A DNA stretch of 8,230 nucleotides from Lachnospiraceae bacterium (GTDB taxonomy: Bacteria > Bacillota_A > Clostridia > Lachnospirales > Lachnospiraceae): the NCBI GenBank assembly GCA_017620055.1, contig JAFZRD010000141.1, forward strand, positions 1-8,230, read 5' to 3'. A program made the position numbers and the translations under genes. Of the stretch, positions 6,528 through 8,230 are shown piece by piece. The notes beneath the pieces are model-generated. The model saw only the letters and a list, made by a program, of their open reading frames with translations, ran no database searches and was not told the DNA's origin. Position 1 is the stretch's first letter. Every line of letters starts with the position of its first letter.

Positions 6528-7445
6528 TCAGTTCTTATCCAAAAACATTTTATAAGGTTTGTAAATATCATCCGATATTTTATATTCGTATATTCCCGTG
6601 AAGACACCTTCACTGTCATACATCCTGACCCGCGTACCGTTCGCCACGTTCCCCGAAAGCGAAGGTGCGAGTCTTCTTACGACCGATCCCGCTATCACAT
6701 TTCCGTTTGCAAGAAGCTTTGATGCCCCGGCATCGGTATGCACTCCTTCAAGCTCTTTGAAAAGCTCTTCGGTGCTTATGATGATATCAGCTACTCTTCC
6801 TTCGGATGCGGCGGTTTCTATTTCTGAAAGTTTATGCGCATCCGCGAGAGAAAAGCTCCCTACCCTCGTTCGTGTCAGCTTCTCCATAGCCGCACCGCAG
6901 CCGAGCTTTTTCCCCATATCATCAATGAGCGAGCGGATATAAGTGCCTTTACCGCAGCAAACCCTTATCGTTACCCGGGGGATGTCGACGGACAGTACCT
7001 CGATATCGTATATGTTCACGAATACGCTCTTCCTCTCGACGACACCGCCGCTCCTGGCGATATCATAGAGTTTTCTGCCGCCCACCTTCTTGGCCGAATA
7101 CATCGGAGGGATCTGATCATACCCGCCTATGAACGAGGCAGCGGCGGATCTTATCTCTTCTTCGGTTGACATAACTTCACGTTCCCCGGTAAGCACACCG
7201 GTTACATCGAGCGTATCATATGTTTTGCCGAGGATCATGACGGCTTCGTATTCTTTGGTCTCATCGGTGAATGACTCAACGAGCTTTGTAGCTCCCCCGA
7301 TACAGACCGGGAGCACTCCTTCCGCCATCGGATCGAGCGTACCCGTATGCCCGATCTTCCTCGTGTGAAGGATCCCGCGAAGCTTTGCGACAACGTCGTG
7401 ACTCGTGAAGTCCTTCTCTTTATAGATGTTAATTAATCCATTCAT
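6528..7445 (-). CDS. truB: tRNA pseudouridine(55) synthase TruB
   Basis: Converts U55 to pseudouridine in the T-loop of most tRNAs. The protein is 305 residues, the usual length. Seen: GHTGTLDPMAEGVLP (32-46) with catalytic D38; EYEAVMILGKTYDTLDVTG (65-83) with the conserved Y76; IPPMYSAKKVGGRKLYDIAR (112-131); CGKGTYIRSLIDDMG (164-178); and a C-terminal PUA-like region from about 235 on. The ATG at 7445 lies 4 bases after the nrnA stop (TGAagttATG), so the two are probably translationally coupled; the ribosome binding site is weak. Downstream is ribF, a standard neighbour in Bacillota. Confidence 0.97.
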   Translation of the reverse strand: MNGLINIYKEKDFTSHDVVAKLRGILHTRKIGHTGTLDPMAEGVLPVCIGGATKLVESFTDETKEYEAVMILGKTYDTLDVTGVLTGEREVMSTEEEIRSAAASFIGGYDQIPPMYSAKKVGGRKLYDIARSGGVVERKSVFVNIYDIEVLSVDIPRVTIRVCCGKGTYIRSLIDDMGKKLGCGAAMEKLTRTRVGSFSLADAHKLSEIETAASEGRVADIIISTEELFKELEGVHTDAGASKLLANGNVIAGSVVRRLAPSLSGNVANGTRVRMYDSEGVFTGIYEYKISDDIYKPYKMFLDKN

Positions 7446-7449
7446 AACT

Positions 7450-8230
7450 TCAGGAACGCTCGGGCATCTGTTTTTCTATCTCTCGCGACAGAGCGTTTAT
7501 GACGTCATAGTACGTTCCGTTCATCTCCACGCCCGCGGCACGGTCATGTCCGCCGCCTCCGAATATCGCGGCCACCTTTGCGACATTGACATGTCCCTCG
7601 GATCTCATGCTGACCTTGTAGCGCTGCGTCCCCATCTCATACATGAATATGGCGACCTCTACACCTCTCGTGTTCTTCAGCTGGTTCACGATCCCCTCAA
7701 GGTGTTTGGGCAGAACCTGGTAAAAGTCCATCATCTTCCTGTCGACCATGCTCACGATGCATTTACCGTCCATGAACAGGATGCTCTCAAGAAGCGCCCG
7801 TCCGAGGATCTGATTCTGGACATATGATTTTTCGTAAAACGTTCCTCGTATTATCGCGGGTCCGTCAAAATTGTATTCGATAAGCTCTCCGACAACGTTA
7901 AAACTCTCTTTGCTCATGTTCGAATACTGGAACACTCCGGAGTCATGAACTATGCCGGTATAGAGGCACTCAGCAACGGCATCGTCGATGTACTTCTTAT
8001 CAAACGTTCCGTACAGGACCTCACACGTGCTTGATGCATGCGGCATGACGAGATTGACATCGCAAAGTCCCGGATTCGTCTCGTGATGATCGACGCAGAT
8101 CGTCTTATCCGCAGCCTCAAAGAAGTACTGTGACTCCCCGAGCCTGTCGAGTGAGCTCACATCGAGTGCGATGAACACATCGTATTTCTCTTTCGGGGAA
8201 TATGTCAGGTTCATCTCATCGTATCCTTTC
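7450..8230 (-). CDS. nrnA: DHH/DHHA1 phosphoesterase, NrnA-type (oligoribonuclease/pAp phosphatase), 5' end cut
   Basis: NrnA proteins degrade 2-5 nt RNA fragments and dephosphorylate 3'-phosphoadenosine 5'-phosphate (pAp). About 259 codons are visible of a family usually 310-330 long; the frame runs open through the window edge (K-G-Y-D-E before the first internal Met at 8214), so the first 60 or so residues with the initial metal-binding HxxPDxD motif are outside. Seen, counting from that internal Met: FIALDVSSLDRLG (14-26), VDHHETN (41-47) with the DHH triad, HDSGVFQYSN in place of the common TDTGxFxF, and the DHHA1 substrate motif GGGGHDRAAG (219-228). It lies directly upstream of truB, a classical arrangement (rbfA-nrnA-truB) in Bacillota. 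The similar RecJ and GdpP families differ in size and added domains. Confidence 0.92.
   Translation of the reverse strand, partial: KGYDEMNLTYSPKEKYDVFIALDVSSLDRLGESQYFFEAADKTICVDHHETNPGLCDVNLVMPHASSTCEVLYGTFDKKYIDDAVAECLYTGIVHDSGVFQYSNMSKESFNVVGELIEYNFDGPAIIRGTFYEKSYVQNQILGRALLESILFMDGKCIVSMVDRKMMDFYQVLPKHLEGIVNQLKNTRGVEVAIFMYEMGTQRYKVSMRSEGHVNVAKVAAIFGGGGHDRAAGVEMNGTYYDVINALSREIEKQMPERS

Noticed and set aside
8212..8230. ATG at 8214 with AAAGGA upstream as the true start of nrnA
   Set aside because: The frame stays open to the window edge and the protein would lack the N-terminal metal-binding motif of the family; the gene is simply cut by the window.

Overview
The window is a housekeeping stretch of a bacterial chromosome. 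Codon choice, strong AGGAGG-type ribosome binding sites, mid-range GC with AT-rich gaps, and the gene order nrnA-truB-ribF-rpsO-pnp point to the Bacillota, most likely a Clostridia/Lachnospiraceae-like anaerobe. The family-level placement is inference from gene order and protein style. All seven genes lie on the minus strand, so the text reads from high to low coordinates.

Right half (8230 to 2973): the distal part of the translation/RNA-metabolism cluster that in many Bacillota follows nusA-infB-rbfA. It holds nrnA (nano-RNase/pAp phosphatase, 5' end cut by the window edge), truB (tRNA Psi55 synthase, 4 bases after nrnA), ribF (FAD synthetase/riboflavin kinase family, 14 bases after truB), rpsO (ribosomal protein S15) and pnp (polynucleotide phosphorylase). 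rpsO has its own extended -10 promoter starting just after the ribF stop and a leader of about 94 nt that could carry S15 feedback control. A 10-bp hairpin separates rpsO from pnp, and a strong intrinsic terminator follows pnp.

Middle (2408 to 2972): an unusually long, AT-rich, gene-free gap of about 565 bases. It holds the pnp terminator, two perfect convergent DnaA boxes flanking an AT-rich tract, a perfect short palindrome, and a good promoter for deoB. This is the least ordinary part of the window.

Left part (2407 to 1): deoB (phosphopentomutase, nucleoside salvage), a gap of about 200 bases with several short palindromes, and the first 334 codons of prfC (peptide chain release factor 3), cut by the window edge.

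Points for a second look are the paired DnaA boxes in the pnp-deoB gap and a RibF whose riboflavin kinase half lacks the glycine loop and the GxPTAN signature, so it may be only an FAD synthetase. I see no mobile element, CRISPR array, tRNA, rRNA or evident novel multi-gene system.
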